Shown: piece after piece, positions 10,421-20,926 of the stretch
Layout: every line of letters starts with the position of its first letter
How positions within the stretch are numbered: position 1 is the first letter of the stretch
Assembly: GCA_030247885.1 (NCBI GenBank)
Contig: JAPDRO010000008.1
Span: 744,001-808,000 of the forward strand
Direction: 5' to 3'
DNA from: Taxawa tesnikishii (nom. ined.)
Lineage: Eukaryota; Ascomycota; Dothideomycetes; Dothideales
Length of the DNA: 64,000 bases
Made by a program: the position numbers and the translations under genes
Notes under the pieces: model-generated
What the model saw: only the letters and a program-made list of their open reading frames with translations
Told to the model about the DNA's origin: nothing
Databases searched by the model: none

Positions 10421-11396
10421 ATGGTGTCGCCCGGTGCGACTGAGAGAGGCAGCGGGCCGCTCAAGAGACGTCGCACTGACTCTCCACCACCACAGCCTCG
10501 ACGCTACCAGAAACCCCCGACGCATACAGAACCAGCACTGCAAGACCCGGTCCTAGTCCAAGGCCAACTGCTCAGAAGCATATCCGCAGCGCTGGCCGCT
10601 GCTGGATTCGACAGCGTGAGACCATCGGCACTCGAAGCCTTTCGCGCAGAGGCAGAGGAGTGTCAGTAGCACAACGATATATCCCTTGCTGACCTGCGCT
10701 TACGACGACCTCAGACATGCTTCACCTGCTTCTAGTTGTTAAGGATGCCATGGCATCTGCGCGACGGACACAAGTTACACGAGAAGACTTCGACATCGCC
10801 TTTGCCGCAATGGATATCTCTACATCCTCACTTCAACCTCACGTCGATCTCAAGTTCCCCTCACCTCTAGCGCATACACGAATACCCCCGCCTCGACCGG
10901 CGGAACCTCCTCCACCTGATCTAGCGCCCATGCTCGGCCCACAACTCGCCGGTTTGCAGCAACGAGTCCAACAGCCTTACATACCGCATCATTTCCCACC
11001 GCTTCCGAGCAGGCACACGTGGCAGAACACGCCCGTCTTCACCGAGCGCGAGAAGGATCCGCGCAAGATTCGCGAGCGTGCAACTGAAGAGGGCATTCTG
11101 GCAGAGCAGGCGTTGCGGAAACTCACGGCGGCGAACAGATCGCGGTCACGCATTGGCAAGGGTTCTTCTGCGAAGGACAAGAAGAAGGAGCAGCTATGGC
11201 AGGAAACCATGGGTGAGCTCCTCAATGAGGAAGGGGCGAAGCGCGCAAGGATAGGGACGGGGATCTGGTGCTGGACTTTGGTGCGGATGGTCCGAGAGAC
11301 GGAACAAAGAAGGCGGAGTCGCTGAATGGTGGTGGAAGCATGTTGGTAAATTACGACAGCGGACACTGGAGGAGAGGCGCGCCTTTGGTACGATGA
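10421..11396 (+). CDS. TAF8: TFIID subunit TAF8
   Basis: Two exons (10421-10661 and 10715 onward; 53-base intron, phase 1), about 307 residues. The N-terminal half is a histone-fold (Bromo_TP) domain: LLRSISAALAAAGFDSVRP, then MLHLLLVVKDAMASARRT. A proline-rich linker leads to the TAF8 C-terminal motif HTWQNTPVFTEREKDPRKIR. TAF8 pairs with TAF10 in the TFIID general transcription factor in the nucleus. The plain frame stops at 11325, but adding one base in the G run 11233-11236 carries the frame on through GDLVLDFGADGP and MLVNYDSGHWRRG to a stop at 11394-11396, which reads like the true C-terminus. I therefore give the longer end. An upstream in-frame ATG at 10313 exists but is less likely. 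Confidence 0.85.
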
Positions 11397-11641
11397 GAGC
11401 ACGAAGCAAGTGGAAGGATGAACGACGGTCTGCGAGCGCTACGTTGCGGCTGGCACAGGATTGGATTTTGGTATTTTAGCGAGGCGCTGGAGGGTTTGTC
11501 GCATTAATCCAGATACCAAAAGACTGCTATTCGTGACCTGAAATCGCCGCCAAATCCTGGATTACTCCAAAAATCACATTCTGATGCATGTATATGAGTG
11601 ACTACCAACCCTTCAGAGACGTGTCTGTCGTGATTTATCCT

Positions 11642-11971
11642 CTACTGCCTGCCTTTCGGACTATCGTACGCACCCTCCCACGACGTCACCTCAACAGTCA
11701 ATCCGCTCGCACACCTTCGTTTGTTAGTGCCTTTGCCGAAAGTGTTTGTTGTGTTGAAGACTTACTGTCGGAATAACCTGACCACGGGATAGCACTCAAC
11801 GACACTTCGCGGATCGCTCCTCGGACCTCGCAGATCGCAGTTGTACTGCAGAAGCTCTTTTAACGGACAGTCTTTGAGGTTCTCGCGGTCCTTTCTGAAT
11901 TTGCCATCGGCTGTCGTTTGCAGTCGCAATTCCAGGTGTGAAGGGTGGAAGGCTTCTACCAGAGGTGCCAT
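11642..11971 (-). CDS. SOM1: Mitochondrial export protein SOM1
   Basis: Small two-exon gene of 92 residues that is easy to miss. Exon 1 (11971-11766) encodes CPLKELLQYNCDLRGPRSDP and then CYPVVRLFRQ; exon 2 (11714-11642) continues CASGLTVEVTSWEGAY. The intron is 51 bases with GTAAGT and AAG, phase 2. The Cys-Leu-x-Glu-Leu and PVVRLFR-x-C-x-x-G-L-T-V-E signatures are those of fungal Som1, a partner of the mitochondrial inner-membrane peptidase (Imp1/Imp2) needed for correct processing of some exported proteins. The gene is divergent from the XRCC2-like gene, with only 123 bases between start codons. Recognition rests on family memory; length and cysteine pattern agree. Confidence 0.85.
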
Positions 11972-12094
11972 CTTGTGGCGGGCTTTGTCGGACGGTTGGA
12001 GTGCGAGGAGACGATGGCTTGTTGATGCTGGTCAATCGCTTCGAGTGGTGTTCTCAAGGAGGTCGGTTGACGGTGGAAGATCCGTCGATGCAAT

Positions 12095-13413
12095 ATGAGT
12101 GCGCAAGAGTTTGGGAAGAGGTTGTTGTCCGAGGTTGAAGAGGAAGGATTAGATGAGGTGAGTGGACGTCCTCGACATGCACCTATCACACTCTCTTCAC
12201 TATGATATGCGACACCACTGATTGAACTCAGTTGCTCTACTCATTGCGCACATTACACGATCCAGGCGCTTCATGCCGGCTCGGTGTGCCTTCCGTTGAC
12301 CGGATTCTCGAACTCTTTGCTGGTGTAACCAGACCAGAGTCACGGCAACAACACAACGATCAGCGGCATACGGACTCACATCTGCCTCACCGCAGCAGAG
12401 GTGCTTCAATTCAGAACTGCTCGCCCCCTTTCGTCGAGATCACCTCCCCTGGTCCTGGAGATGGCAAAACACACCTCCTGTACTACATCGTTGCACTCTC
12501 TGTACTTCCCAGTCACTTTTCTCAGATCTCCATCAACGGCCAGCGCGGCGCAGTCATCGTACTGGATTGCGACAACCGCTTCTCCGTCCAGCGGCTGGCA
12601 ACGATAATGCGCCACCACATTACTTCCCGAATCCTCTCAGCTCCTGACCAACCCACCGAGAACCTCACAACGCCACCTCCCTCCTCGATAGACGACCTGA
12701 TCCTCTCCTCTCTCCAACAAGTCCACATCTTCCGCCCCCAATCCTTCGCTCCTCTCGTCGCAACTGTGAAGTCCATCCCCGACTACCTCTTCAACAGCAG
12801 CCTGCACCACTCCTCCTCGCGGCGCCTGGCCTGCATCCTCCTCGACAGCGCCAGCACATTCCTCTGGTCCGACCGGGCCGAAACAGATCTCTCCTCCCTC
12901 CCGACCCTCTCCCCCAGCCATCCATCCACACGCTCCACAAACGCAAAACGACAATCGAGCCACGTCGCGCTGGCGAGCGCGCTCAGGCAGACCAGCCACA
13001 CGCTCTCCAGCCCCGTCATCTACACGACCTGGAACCTCTCCTCTCCCTTCCAGCGCCGGAACCAGGACGAGCAGCAGACCCCCGTGCGGCAGAGCGAGAC
13101 GAGTCTGCGCCCGCAGCTGCCGAATCCCTGGCCCGGCTTGCCAACGCTTCGACTCGTGGTTTCTCGCCGGCGGGTCAGGAAGTTTCCGTCGGGTGTGAGC
13201 GCGGCGGCGGCGCTGCGGGATGCCGGGAAACGGGAGGCGGCGGTTGCGGAGGGTCGGTTCGACGTTTTCGTCAACGAGTGGGAGAGCGAGATGTGGGATT
13301 CGAGGATCAGGGAGGGGATGAGGGAGGTGGGTCGGGGATTCGAACTGCGAATCACGGGGATGGGGTGCATGTATCTGATGCCTGATGCAGGACGATGGGA
13401 CATTGAGATATGA
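12095..13413 (+). CDS. RecA/Rad51-like DNA repair ATPase (XRCC2-like)
   Basis: Two exons: 12095-12157 (21 codons, starting MSAQEFGKRLL) and 12232-13413; the 74-base intron is phase 0. The protein has 414 residues. It has a Walker A motif GPGDGKT at about residues 95-101, a hydrophobic strand ending in Asp (AVIVLDCD), and the Rad51-paralogue opening RLGVPSVDRILELFAG. XRCC2-type paralogues act in homologous recombination and double-strand break repair in the nucleus. The Walker A is GPGDGKT rather than the commoner GxxGxGKT with Glu, and the C-terminal third is low in conserved motifs. It could instead be another Rad51 paralogue (RAD57- or Psy3-like), so I give no symbol. The frame is intact. 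Confidence 0.7.
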
Positions 13414-13801
13414 TTAATCATGTGTGCAGTGGCTGATAGCAACGACTGAATATGTGACGAGCAGAAAACGCTGGGTGTATCGTCCACGCGTGCGGTATAA
13501 CAATGGCTGGCTATAACCCGAGAATTCACGCTCGTGCAGAACCAAAGAAGATCTTTGAGGGCATCCTATAACATATGAGAGAGACGACGCTAAACGTGGC
13601 CGCGGTAGAACAATGCATATCGACAGGAGCTAACAGCAGAGCACCGAGCTCGACAATACCGAGCCTCCCCTTCCGCTCCTTTCAGGATCCCATACCATCG
13701 GTTGCCCAACCGTACGCCCAAATAAATCTCGTTCCACAAGATATCCCATATTGGCGTGCAACACATACAAACAAGGGGGTCACGTCGACCAGAAGACTCA
13801 T
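13414..13801. other. Convergent 3' region
   Basis: Between the convergent XRCC2-like (+) and OPY2 (-) genes; 3' UTRs only, no coding signal. Confidence 0.45.
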
Positions 13802-15062
13802 TTAGTCGGCCGCGTGAGCATCACTGAACGGACTCTGATCGCCTTTTCCCCGAGTCCCGTGTGACTCGGTACGCGGCTTGCCCTGCGCGTCGCCTCTTCG
13901 ATCACCGAGCTCAGTCCGCCCACGAACGGACTGTTTGCGTTCCGCTGATTGAGCAGACTCTTCCTGGCACGTGCATGCGGCTCGTCTTCGTCATCCGAGC
14001 TCTCATCGCCCGCGTTCGCTAGCGGGCTTGAGACGACCGGCTTAGTGGTGCTCGCGGTAGCGGTGGAACCGTCCGAGGCCGTTCGTGCGATGGGGAAGCG
14101 TCCCTTTTGTTGTTCTTGGTGCCGACACTGACGATGTTGGGTTTGACGAACGAGGCGCCGCTGCGGATGCTGCCTGCGGGCGAGGGGCTTCCGGTATTGT
14201 CTGATGAAGAGGGCATCATGACGGCTGGTTTCTTGCCCTTGTCGTTGGCGTTCCCGAAATCCCGCTCGAAGATGTTGATGGGTGTCGCGGTGCCGGTGGT
14301 TCCTTCCGTCGGACTGTTGGTCTGACTGCTCTTCACGCTGACCATGTTCGCTTTACCACGCAGGACCGTCTGCGCTGGCATGGGGTTCACGACCGCGTCG
14401 CCCCGGTAGATGTCGCCCACGCTGCTACGGGCAAGACTAGGTGTTATGCTGGGACGTCCGAAGAATGTGCTGCGGTTGTCGATGGACGAGGCGTCTGAGT
14501 ACGCGGAACCACGGATGTCGCCAGGCTTGAAGAAAATGGCTCCGTCGGCGCGAGCTGCTGGGATCGGCGGCACCGGAGGAGCGTTGGAGCCGTCTCTGTT
14601 TGTGACACCAGGTATGAAAGCAATTGGGATGACATTCGACGCTCTGCTGAGTATGGTCGATGCCATTGAGTGGACTGTGTGTACGGATGCTCTTTGGTCT
14701 CGCAACTCGTTGAACTGAGCGTGTTTTTGCGTCGCAACATCGTCCTCCTCTTCCCACGCTTCTTCGTATCGCTGTCTCCTCGGCCTAATGCAGAACCTCC
14801 AGACCAAAAATGTTGCAATGGCGATGAAAATAACACCTCCGATAACACCTCCGGCAATGGCTCCTACGTTCGGTCCAGACGAGCCTCCTCCCACTGATGA
14901 TTTTACACATGTTGTCCGCGCACATTGGTCACAGGATGGCGGAATTAGCGAGCAGACCTGTCCGCTGGGACATGAAGGGCAGGAGGGCTGAGTATCGGGG
15001 CACTTGACGCATCTCTTAAAGAGCGTCCTCTCAAGTTCGGCTGCAGCGTCGTTAATACCCAT
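13802..15062 (-). CDS. OPY2: OPY2 membrane anchor protein
   Basis: About 420 residues. Starts near MGINDAAAELERTLFKR and runs into the Opy2 extracellular cysteine domain (CVKCPDTQPSCPSCPSGQVC, SLIPPSCDQCARTTC). A glycine-rich membrane segment follows (GAIAGGVIGGVIFIAIATF), then a basic stop-transfer (RRQR) and a long Ser/Pro-rich cytoplasmic tail with TVHSMASTILSRASNVIPI. Opy2 anchors Ste50 to the plasma membrane in the HOG osmostress MAPK pathway. Two frame changes lie in homopolymers: an A run (14105-14108 on +) and a G run (13848-13851 on +). One extra base at each gives the conserved GRFPIART, KSLLNQRN and the terminal QSPFSDAH, ending at the stop 13802-13804. The open frame extends upstream to 15389, so the start is not certain. 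Confidence 0.85.
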
Positions 15063-17305
15063 CTTTTGAACCAGATGATTGCTAAGGGCAAAATCACCTT
15101 TCGCAGCGAAAGCCATGACTGCAGAACGGGCGGTTTCTTTGTCTTGGAAGATCCTGCGCACAATGCACGACTCGGGAATGCGACAGCCGGACTTTGGACG
15201 ATATTCGTGTCTTTCCTCGAGTAGTGGGACCTCTTGGAGTTCCTTCAGTCCGGCACAGGCCCTCAGAAGGTGTAAGAGATTGTGAGAAGTGTGGTAGGAG
15301 TCGTGAACTGTGCCGTCAACAATGGGCGCCGGCGCTCTTGCAGGTAAGGGTTTGGTGTAGCGACGTCGGATAAAGGCGTGTAGTCTCAAGCGGGCACTGC
15401 CAGAGAAACAATGAAAGGAAAGACAAGAATCCAGATAGCGAGCGACGGTAGATTGGGGGCGATGAGACGTTGCAGCGGGTGGTGAAGAGGAGGTTGTGGG
15501 CTCGGCCGAGGGCGTGGAACGGATGAAGCTGAACGGTGCACGGAGAGGGAGCGCTGAGGGCTGAGCGCTGAGGGTGCAGGTGTCCGGCTGATTAGGCCGG
15601 CGGAGAGATTTGGGGCTTGTACCAGATGTGGCTTAGTGTGACAGATGTGGAAAGTTTGTTCCTGGCTGATCGTTTTGCCTGGAACATGGGACAAAGAGAA
15701 GGCCCGGAATCTCGACACCAACAGCCACCCAGCCGCATGCAAAAGTACTGCAATTCAATCAACCTGATACACACATGTCCAGTACACATCCCTGCGCAGA
15801 AACCTGCCAGAGCCTCGCACCCTCTTGTAGCATGATAGAGTCCATGCCACATAACGTATGTCAGGACAGCAGCAGGACCGCATCCAGAGTCAGCTGACGC
15901 TCATAGATGCCCTCGGCTGTCCCCCGAGACGCCTTGAAACAGTGCATGAAAGTATATTGCTTGCTACTCTGGGAGACCTAACCTCACTTCCGTGCCGAGA
16001 CATCTATAGCTTGCAATAACAAGTTACATGTCTCGTACGGCAGCTTGCTTGCACCTACAGTGTCTGGTGCATAGAGGAGCATTCCCTATTCCTTGACGGT
16101 TTCTGCCTGATAACTGCCGTCTGCGACCACAATCACGCGAACTGTACGATACATGTCGCTCTCCCGAATTTCTACGGCGTAGCACACGACGACAACTCCG
16201 ACATCCCCACTGACGATAGACCTACGACTCGACTCAGGTCGCACCGCTGCAGGTTCCCGTCTGTGTCAACCTTCCGTCACGCTATGTGTCCAAAACCAGA
16301 AGGACGCATACCTTGACAAACGGCCTGTTGCATGGATTAACAGCGGGACCTGCCCGTCTTTGCCTCCTGTGCCCTACTGCTTCCACTTTGAACAACACAT
16401 GTCAGGCAGTGAAGAGGCACCCAACAGGCCAGTCAGTCAGGTCCTGCTGCATTGAAATTTTGTCCGAACCGCGGCTCAATCGTCATGCATAGCATTATGG
16501 CAGTTTCCTGTTCCCGCTCGAACAGGGTTTATAGTATAGGGTTGAGGGGCTGCAGCCGTGTCCGCGGTAGTCCAGGGCTTGGCGATGGCGGCCATTGGGG
16601 TTCGCTGGTAGTCAGCTGCAATTGCTGGACAAGGATGAAGAAACTCGACACCAAACATTGTCTGCAGTGGCCACTCTTCGCCATCGAGATCTAGAGTAAA
16701 GGCGGTTTGATTGTCCGTGCAGCCAGCAGCTGCATGGTGCCCGACAAAGACAACCAGATGCCAGTATTCTCAACAGGCCGTCGGCGGTACACACTGATTG
16801 CTTGCAGGAATGCCCCCTTACGGCAGGCACACAGACATTGAGCAGATAGCCCTCCGGCGAATTACCCTGTGTGGGAACCTTCTCTCTCTAGGGTCCTCGT
16901 CCTCCTCTTCCCAAATGGCCTGTTGGAAACCGGCGTATCCTGGTTCTGTGAGCTATGCCAAACATTCTGATAACATATTGACCCCTCAGGTAGGGAGAAT
17001 TTCTGCATTGATATCGTACTATCTCTTGTTGAGCTGCATCCGTTATGTGGCTGGAGGCGTACTTTTAACCGCCGATCCAGAACGACCTGGTAGCCAAAGG
17101 GTGCACAAAGAATCCTCACACCCTAACACCCAGTCTCCTATCGCGCAATGAAGGAGCGCGCAATGAAGGAGGAAATCCGGTATTTCTAGGCCGTCGTCTT
17201 CGTCCAGTCCACGATGCAAGGATGACCACGAGTACAATTGAGTAGTGTTGAGACGATATGGTCCAGATCTCTCAAACAGAGCAACTCCAAACTGGAATCC
17301 TGAGT
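15063..17305. other. Large gap without a supported gene
   Basis: About 2.2 kb. The first 330 bases continue the OPY2 frame and may be leader, an upstream exon, or part of another gene. An adjoining frame (15386-15742) encodes one hydrophobic stretch but no known domain. From 15.9 to 17.3 kb I see only chance open frames, no repeats, no transposon ends and no tRNA promoter boxes. Confidence 0.4.
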
Positions 17306-17997
17306 CTAGACGGCCTCGGCTTCTCTCCTTCTCCGCCCTTCTTCCCTCCTGACTGACTGCTCGACCTCCCTGAGCCTTCCCTCCCAATCGCACCAACACT
17401 CTCCCATACCAACTATGCCTAGCTCATACCAGCGCTCAATTACTCTAGCACTCTGGGCTCTTAACTCATCAATCTGGCTTTCTAAGCCGGCCTGTCTTTG
17501 CCGTGCAGCGTGGATGCGTGGCAGGAGGGAGACGAGCGCCGCGGAAGAAGATGCGTCTGGAACGGGAAGATCGTTGAGAGAAGTGAGTCGCGAAGATGTG
17601 CCATGGTAAGCAGGAGTGTGCGAGAGTACGGATGAAATCAAAGTGGATTCATCCAACGATAGCTCCTTTTCAGGTTTAAGTCCAGAGTGTGGTTGCGGTG
17701 TGTACTTGCGCTCTAGGTCCCTTCAGCCATCTCGCCCACACACTGCTTGGGCAGCTGTATCTGTATCTGCTTACGGAGTTGCAAGAGATCTGACACGGCC
17801 TTGGATTGTGCGGAGAGCGACTGCAATGATCTCTCAAGGCTCTGCAGGCGGCTAGCGATCGAGGGTTTCGCGTCTGATGTGTCCGCGTGAACGCCGGTAT
17901 CATGTGCGCCGTCGCCGTGGAGGAGGAAATTTAATCTTTGAAGACGCTCCTCGAGCAGCACAGCAGTCTGCGAAGTCGTGTTCCGTATGGTGTCCAT
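17306..17997 (-). CDS. Dynactin subunit p24 / nuclear distribution protein RO10
   Basis: About 230 residues, single exon. Begins MDTIRNTTSQTAVLLEERLQ and is largely helical, with heptad-like stretches (SLERSLQSLSAQSKAVSDLL; ALVSLLPRIHAARQRQAGLE) fitting a coiled-coil dynactin shoulder component. The N. crassa homologue RO10 is needed for nuclear migration with dynein/dynactin. The frame breaks at a C run on the plus strand (17719-17721); one extra base joins CVGEMAEG to DLERKYTPQPHSGLKPEKEL and on to LDESTLISSVL, giving one continuous protein. The short -116 codon frame alone would be only the C-terminal half. Divergent from the amino-acid transporter, 342 bases away. Confidence 0.75.
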
Positions 17998-18339
17998 TCT
18001 GATTCTGTCTGGGACTTGTTGTGTGTTTGTTGATCGCCAAGGCAGCTGTGAACGACTGGACCATCTAGACCTCTGCCTCCCGTCGCTCCTTCGCCGACCG
18101 AGGCGGCTTGGCAGATTTCGCGATATCTCATCAATTAGCCGACCTTCTCAATAATCCAGCCCTCGTCGCCCTTCCATCATTCTGCATCTGCAGAACTAAA
18201 TCACACCATCGCCGCTCCCAGGCTCCTGCGGACTTTCCCCAACCGCTCTTTCCTGCTACTCAGCATCTCGGCGCATCCGCCATACCGTTTTTAATACCAA
18301 TTGCGCCGGATGGTGAGATAAGACGGCGAACTGCACATC
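17998..18339. promoter_or_regulatory. Divergent promoter RO10 / AVT transporter
   Basis: 342 bases between divergent start codons; no coding signal. Must hold both promoters. Confidence 0.4.
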
Positions 18340-20061
18340 ATGGCCAGCTACGCTGCAATCACGACCACCCCGAGCGAACATGGCTCACGGCCAGCCAGTA
18401 CAGCGTCCCAAAATCGTCGCACGCGACATCGCAAAGAGGCGGGCTTCGCAGGTCAAGCTGGTTGGCTGAGTAGCAATATCAACCTGGTAAACACGATCGT
18501 TGGTGCTGGAGTGCTCGCCATGCCGTCCGCTCTCTCGAACATGGGCATCCTATTGGGGGTTCTTATAATCATATGGGCTGGAGCGACTGCTGGATTCGGT
18601 CTTTACTTGCAGACCCGCTGCGCAAGATACCTGGATCGAGGCTCAGCCAGTTTCTTTGCGCTGAGTCAGATCACTTATCCCAACGCCGCGGTCGTCTTTG
18701 ATGCTGCGATTGCGATTAAGTGCTTCGGTGTGGGCATCAGTTATCTCATCATCATCGGTGATTTGATGCCCGGAGTTGTACGTGGCTTCAGCGATAGCCC
18801 TCCCGGTGACTTTCTGGTTGATAGGCACTTTTGGGTAACGGCGTTCATGTAAGTCTCCAACGCCCTGACTGAAGGCGGTCCCTTCCATTATTCGCCAGAC
18901 AGGCAAGCTATACAGTCAGACCTAGCCGCTTACGCTCTCTTAGGCTCATTGTGATACCGCTCTCGTTCCTCCGTAGGCTCGATTCGCTCAAGTACACGAG
19001 TGTCGTCGCGTTAATTTCCATCGGTTACCTCGTCGTTCTGGTTGTTTACCACTTTGCGAGGGGCGATACCATCCCTGACAGGGAGATATCCGGGTGGTGG
19101 AATCGGCTGGTATTGTGCCCATTCTTAAGAGCTTCCCTATTATCGTATTCGCATACACTTGCCATCAAAATGTACGTATACTACAGACGAACGCGGACCA
19201 GAAGCTGATTGAAGCAGATGTTCTCCATTTTGAACGAAATCAAGGACAACTCGCCCACCCGGACCACTTCTGTTGTGGTCGCAAGCATCGGGACAGCTTG
19301 CAGTATTTACCTCCTCGTAGCCATAACCGGCTACCTTTCCTTCGGCAACAATGTTATTGGCAATATCGTTGCTCAGTGTACGTATCGGACCCCTCGTTGC
19401 ACCACCGTCCACTAACCGTCTGTGCAGATACGCCTTCTGTTGCTTCTACAGTCGGCAAAGCGGCAATCGTCGTCTTGGTTATGTTTTCATATCCGTTGCA
19501 GGTTCACCCTTGCCGGGCTTCAGTCGATGCCGTGCTTAAGTGGCGCCCCATCAAGCGCAATTCGTCCGAATTCAGCTCCACGGCTGGCTCGCCATCTCGC
19601 TCCTCTTTGTTGGGACAGAGCATGAAGCCTGGCGCAAAGCCTGCTCGTGGTGAAATGTCGGAGACTCGCTTTGCAGCCATTACTACCGTCATCATCATTC
19701 TCAGCTATATCGTCGCCATGACAGTGTCTTCTTTGGAAAACGTGCTCGCCTATGTCGGCAGCACAGGAAGCACGTCCATCAGCTTCATCCTTCCGGGGCT
19801 GTTCTACTACAAGATTTCCTCGCCGGACTCGCTGCATCACCAGCGACTCATGAAGGAAGACGACGATGAAGAGGAGTATGGCTCTGATGACGAGCTCGAT
19901 CCTCCTTCAGCTGAAGGGGTTGGACTGCACAGTTTAAGGGCCGGCACTGGAGGAGGAACATCCTCAGGAAACTGAGCTTGGCGCTGGCAATCTATGGGGT
20001 TGGCGTTATGATTACGTGCTTGGTCGCGAACACGATCTTCCACGTAGGAGCGGCACATTAG
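18340..20061 (+). CDS. Vacuolar amino-acid transporter (AVT/AAAP family)
   Basis: Four exons (18340-18848, 18944-19171, 19218-19377, 19428-20061), about 510 residues. It has 11 or so membrane segments and the AAAP opening NLVNTIVGAGVLAMPSALS; later VFAYTCHQNMFSILNEI and FSYPLQVHPCR are typical of the Avt5/6/7-like branch, which exports neutral or acidic amino acids from the vacuole. The frame changes at two G runs: 19081-19083 (PDRGDIRVVESAG) and 19938-19940. Adding one base at the latter removes the stop at 19975 and adds the last helix (LALAIYGVGVMITCLVANTI), ending at 20061. Between the last two helices lies an acidic cytosolic loop (DDDEEEYGSDDELD). Confidence 0.85.
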
Positions 20062-20926
20062 ATCTTTCGTTGTCAGAATAGACGTTGTTTCCCACCGGTG
20101 TAATCCTTTGGGTTGTTTCCCCTGCTGTTTCAAGAGCCTCAGATCGTGCAGCCATGTGTCCGAAGAGATCCTACGAACCCACTGTCTGTATGGGAGATTG
20201 TAACGGACACGAGTAGACTTCAGGTTAGACAGGAGAGCACCATGCTATGTGTAAGGCAGAACAAAATTATGAAGAACAAGAAATGCAGATACACGTGATG
20301 ATGCCGCAATAGGCTTTCCACATCCGTTGCTGAATTAGGGTCGTCCACGCGCTGTTGACAGGCGAATCTCTCTCCGTCATGCTACAAACATGCTTGGTCT
20401 TCCCTGTTGGTGGGTGTTGATGGGTTTCCTTGTTTTTCTTTCATGGATGCTTGCTCCCGGTGAGATGAGCCTGAGGCCTAAAGTTCGCCTAAAGACAGTA
20501 GCGCGTCAGCCCACGCCAGGGTCCAATGACAGCTCTCGTCGGCCTAGTTTTATGCTGTGACATTACTATTGCTTCGACTCACGATTATTCCAACACGCTG
20601 CCTGTCGCTCGCTGCCTGCCTGTGTTATTTATCTGCCATCGGGAACCTACTTCTCCCGGTGGACTCGGAGCTGCAACATGTAGTCCCATATCAGAGCTGA
20701 CATTCAATCACAGACGCTACCATCGGAGGTCTATACATCCAGTCGCGGACGCTTCCCGGAATCACGCGCAGGCATAGTGTTGGGCGGATAGCATACACAA
20801 CATCGTACCTTGTCTCACTCTCCGTAGTTCACTGTGGCACGGGTCCATCGTCATCAGACGCAAATAGATCGTAGGAAACCGGTAGCCAGCTCATAATCTA
20901 CCTTACAATCGAGACCGGCGATCACC
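20062..20926. other. Intergenic region AVT to ATG26
   Basis: 865 bases with no supported gene; 3' UTR of the transporter and promoter/leader of ATG26. Confidence 0.45.

Noticed and set aside
15900-17150. Possible degraded transposon in the large gap
   Set aside because: No terminal repeats, target duplications or transposase-like residues seen on either strand.
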